This document shows, one piece after another, positions 4,974 through 6,366 of a stretch of DNA of 6,366 bases; within the stretch, counting starts at the first letter, position 1, and each line of letters starts with the position of its first letter. Source of the DNA: CAYJPK01 sp964372035 (lineage in GTDB: Bacteria; Desulfobacterota; Desulfovibrionia; Desulfovibrionales; Desulfovibrionaceae). The DNA lies in the NCBI GenBank assembly GCA_964372035.1, contig CAYJPK010000104.1:1-6366 (forward strand), given 5' to 3'. The translations under genes were made by a program, and so were the position numbers. The notes under the pieces were generated by a model. It searched no databases and was not told the origin of the DNA. It saw only the letters and a list, made by a program, of their open reading frames with translations.

Positions 4974-6366
4974 ATGATATATCACAATCTTTATGATAAA
5001 AGTAAAATTGAATTTGTAAATGTAGGCTTAATTGGTGTTGGTCATTTTGGCACAACAGTTTTGATTCAAGCGAAGATGAGTCCACGTTTAAGGGTTCGTG
5101 GCGTTGCAGAAAAAAACTTGCAAGCAATTTTAACAGCTTTTGAAAAAGCAGGAATTAGCGAGAGCGAGTATGTAGTTTGCCAAACACTTGATGAGGCGCA
5201 AAAAGCTGTAGCGGCTGATAAGATTGTGGCAACTTTAGATGCACTAATGCTTATGTCCTTAGATATTGATATAATTGCAGAAGGCACAGGAAACCCAGAG
5301 GCTAGCGCAGTCCATGCGATGGCAGCGATTAATGCGAAAAAGCATGTTATTATGGTAAGTAAGGAGGCTGATTCTTGCATTGGTCCGATTTTACGCCATA
5401 AGGCAGAGGCAAATGGCGTTTATTGCTCACCAGTTGACGGCGATCAACACGGCGCATTGATTCAGATGGTTGAATGGGCGAGAGATAACGGGATTGAGGT
5501 AGTTTGCGCTGGTAAAAGCCGTGATGCAGAATTTATCTATGACCCGATTAAAAGCACAGTTACCCTGTATGATGATGGCGGAATAACAATCAATAAAACC
5601 ATTACCTTAGACATAAAAGAAGAAGATAGAAAATATTTTGAAAGCTTCCCAGAAGATAAAAAAGAAGAGTATTTGAAAAAGCGTAAAGAGCTTTGTTTTG
5701 GTCTTGATGAAAGAGGCGGCTTTGACCTTTGCGAGATGGTTATTGCAGCAAACCAAACAGGTCTTGTGCCTGATACTTCGCTTATGTATGACCATGTACT
5801 TCGCACTTCTGACATTCCAAAAGCCTTATGTACCAAGGAAAATGGCGGCTTGTTAACTAAAAGTGGTGTTGTTGAAGTTGTTACAAATTTACACCAACCA
5901 GAAGAAGCAGGTCTTGGCGGCGGAATGTTTATGGTAGTTCGTGCTGAAAATGCATATACTCAAATGATTTTAGCTACTAAGGGTTGTTTATCAAGTGCTG
6001 ATGGCAAGGTTTCATTAGTATATCGCCCTTACCATTTATGCGGAGCCGAAGCACCAACGACTATGCTTTGCATCGGCTTAGCTGATACACATACTGGTGG
6101 TAGAATTTACAAGCAAAGCTTTGATATTGTTCAAGAAGCTGCAATTGATTTAAAGGCTGGTGATGTGATGGGTAATGACCATGACACAAGGCTTTTAACT
6201 CATATGGTTGAGATGTCACCAATTTCTAAGGGTGGCGCAATTCCTGCCCATTTACTCAATGGTAGCAAGCTTATTAAAGACGTGAAAAAAGGAACTATTA
6301 TTACATATGATATGGTAGAACGCCCTGAAAATTCACTACTTTGGGCTTTAAGAGAAGAACAAGATA
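4974..6366 (+). CDS. homoserine-dehydrogenase-like NAD(P) oxidoreductase with SAF domain (3' end missing)
   Basis: The frame is open from ATG at 4974 through the right edge, giving 464 residues. The N-terminal Rossmann fold is shown by VGLIGVGHFG (G21, G23, G26), and a homoserine-dehydrogenase-like part follows, with KKHVIMVSKEAD near residues 122-133, VDGDQHGALIQMVEWARD, and LVYRPYHLCG. Residues from about 375 (QSFDIVQEAAIDLKAGD) to the end match the SAF domain (KGGAIPAHLLNGSKLIKDVKKGT). These proteins, about 430-470 residues long, are often mislabelled FlgA-like because of the SAF domain. They are cytoplasmic NAD(P)-dependent enzymes probably acting on small hydroxy- or sugar-acid substrates, and the true substrate here is unknown. 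LWALREEQD resembles the family's end, so few residues should be missing. Ribosome site GGAG lies at 4960-4963. Its higher GC content suggests a resident chromosomal gene. Confidence 0.93.
   Translation, partial: MIYHNLYDKSKIEFVNVGLIGVGHFGTTVLIQAKMSPRLRVRGVAEKNLQAILTAFEKAGISESEYVVCQTLDEAQKAVAADKIVATLDALMLMSLDIDIIAEGTGNPEASAVHAMAAINAKKHVIMVSKEADSCIGPILRHKAEANGVYCSPVDGDQHGALIQMVEWARDNGIEVVCAGKSRDAEFIYDPIKSTVTLYDDGGITINKTITLDIKEEDRKYFESFPEDKKEEYLKKRKELCFGLDERGGFDLCEMVIAANQTGLVPDTSLMYDHVLRTSDIPKALCTKENGGLLTKSGVVEVVTNLHQPEEAGLGGGMFMVVRAENAYTQMILATKGCLSSADGKVSLVYRPYHLCGAEAPTTMLCIGLADTHTGGRIYKQSFDIVQEAAIDLKAGDVMGNDHDTRLLTHMVEMSPISKGGAIPAHLLNGSKLIKDVKKGTIITYDMVERPENSLLWALREEQD

Noticed and set aside
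5066..5836. Reverse-strand ORFs of 62-104 codons opposite the oxidoreductase
   Set aside because: They lie wholly within a well-supported forward gene, have low-complexity Ser/Phe/Ile-rich translations and no ribosome sites; they are antisense shadows.
1..6366. CRISPR array
   Set aside because: No series of short direct repeats with regular unique spacers; the only tandem units are the 84-bp duplication, a 24-bp hairpin step and the 15-bp coding units.

Overview
The window is AT-rich bacterial DNA with long gene-poor stretches and only four protein genes I can support well. The NAD(P)-dependent oxidoreductase at the right end is the most GC-rich coding stretch and looks like ordinary chromosomal metabolism. 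The middle carries phage- or plasmid-type genes. Shine-Dalgarno sites (GAGG/GGAG) and sigma70-type promoter words fit a Gram-negative, low-GC bacterium. The small HTH protein and the primase-helicase recall prophage genes of Desulfovibrio-like bacteria, but this is a weak impression and I do not name a genus.

Layout. Bases 1-53 may hold the last 16 codons of an upstream gene. Bases 54-900 contain no convincing protein gene: a strong intrinsic-terminator-like hairpin (231-271), some inverted repeats, and a GC-richer island (about 595-795) with a UUCG tetraloop hairpin and a T-tailed hairpin, which could be an unidentified structured RNA or a remnant carrying a doubtful 88-codon reverse ORF. 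Bases 951-1096 and 4068-4213 are two copies, same orientation, of a 146-bp repeat (137/146 identical, no gaps). Between them lie a reverse-strand HTH regulator with a coiled-coil tail (1155-1535), a divergent control region with palindromes and 20-bp-spaced repeats (1556-1778), and a 674-residue Toprim primase/RepA-type helicase fusion (1818-3842). Then come a small zinc-ribbon protein (4390-4629) preceded by a 17-bp AT-only hairpin, an exact 84-bp tandem duplication of the end of that gene with small REP-like hairpins, and a promoter and SAF-domain homoserine-dehydrogenase-like oxidoreductase running off the right edge (4974-6366).

How it may work together. The 3.1-kb segment between the repeats has the parts of a minimal replicon: a DNA-binding regulator, candidate operators, iteron-like repeats, and a primase-helicase. 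It has no integrase or transposase, so I infer a very small satellite-like or plasmid-derived element. Recombination between the repeats would release a 3117-bp circle. The 146-bp repeat is itself noteworthy: it folds into nested stems, and the copy-to-copy differences that fall in stems preserve pairing as G-U wobbles for a plus-strand transcript, so it may be a structured RNA or single-stranded DNA signal rather than a passive boundary.
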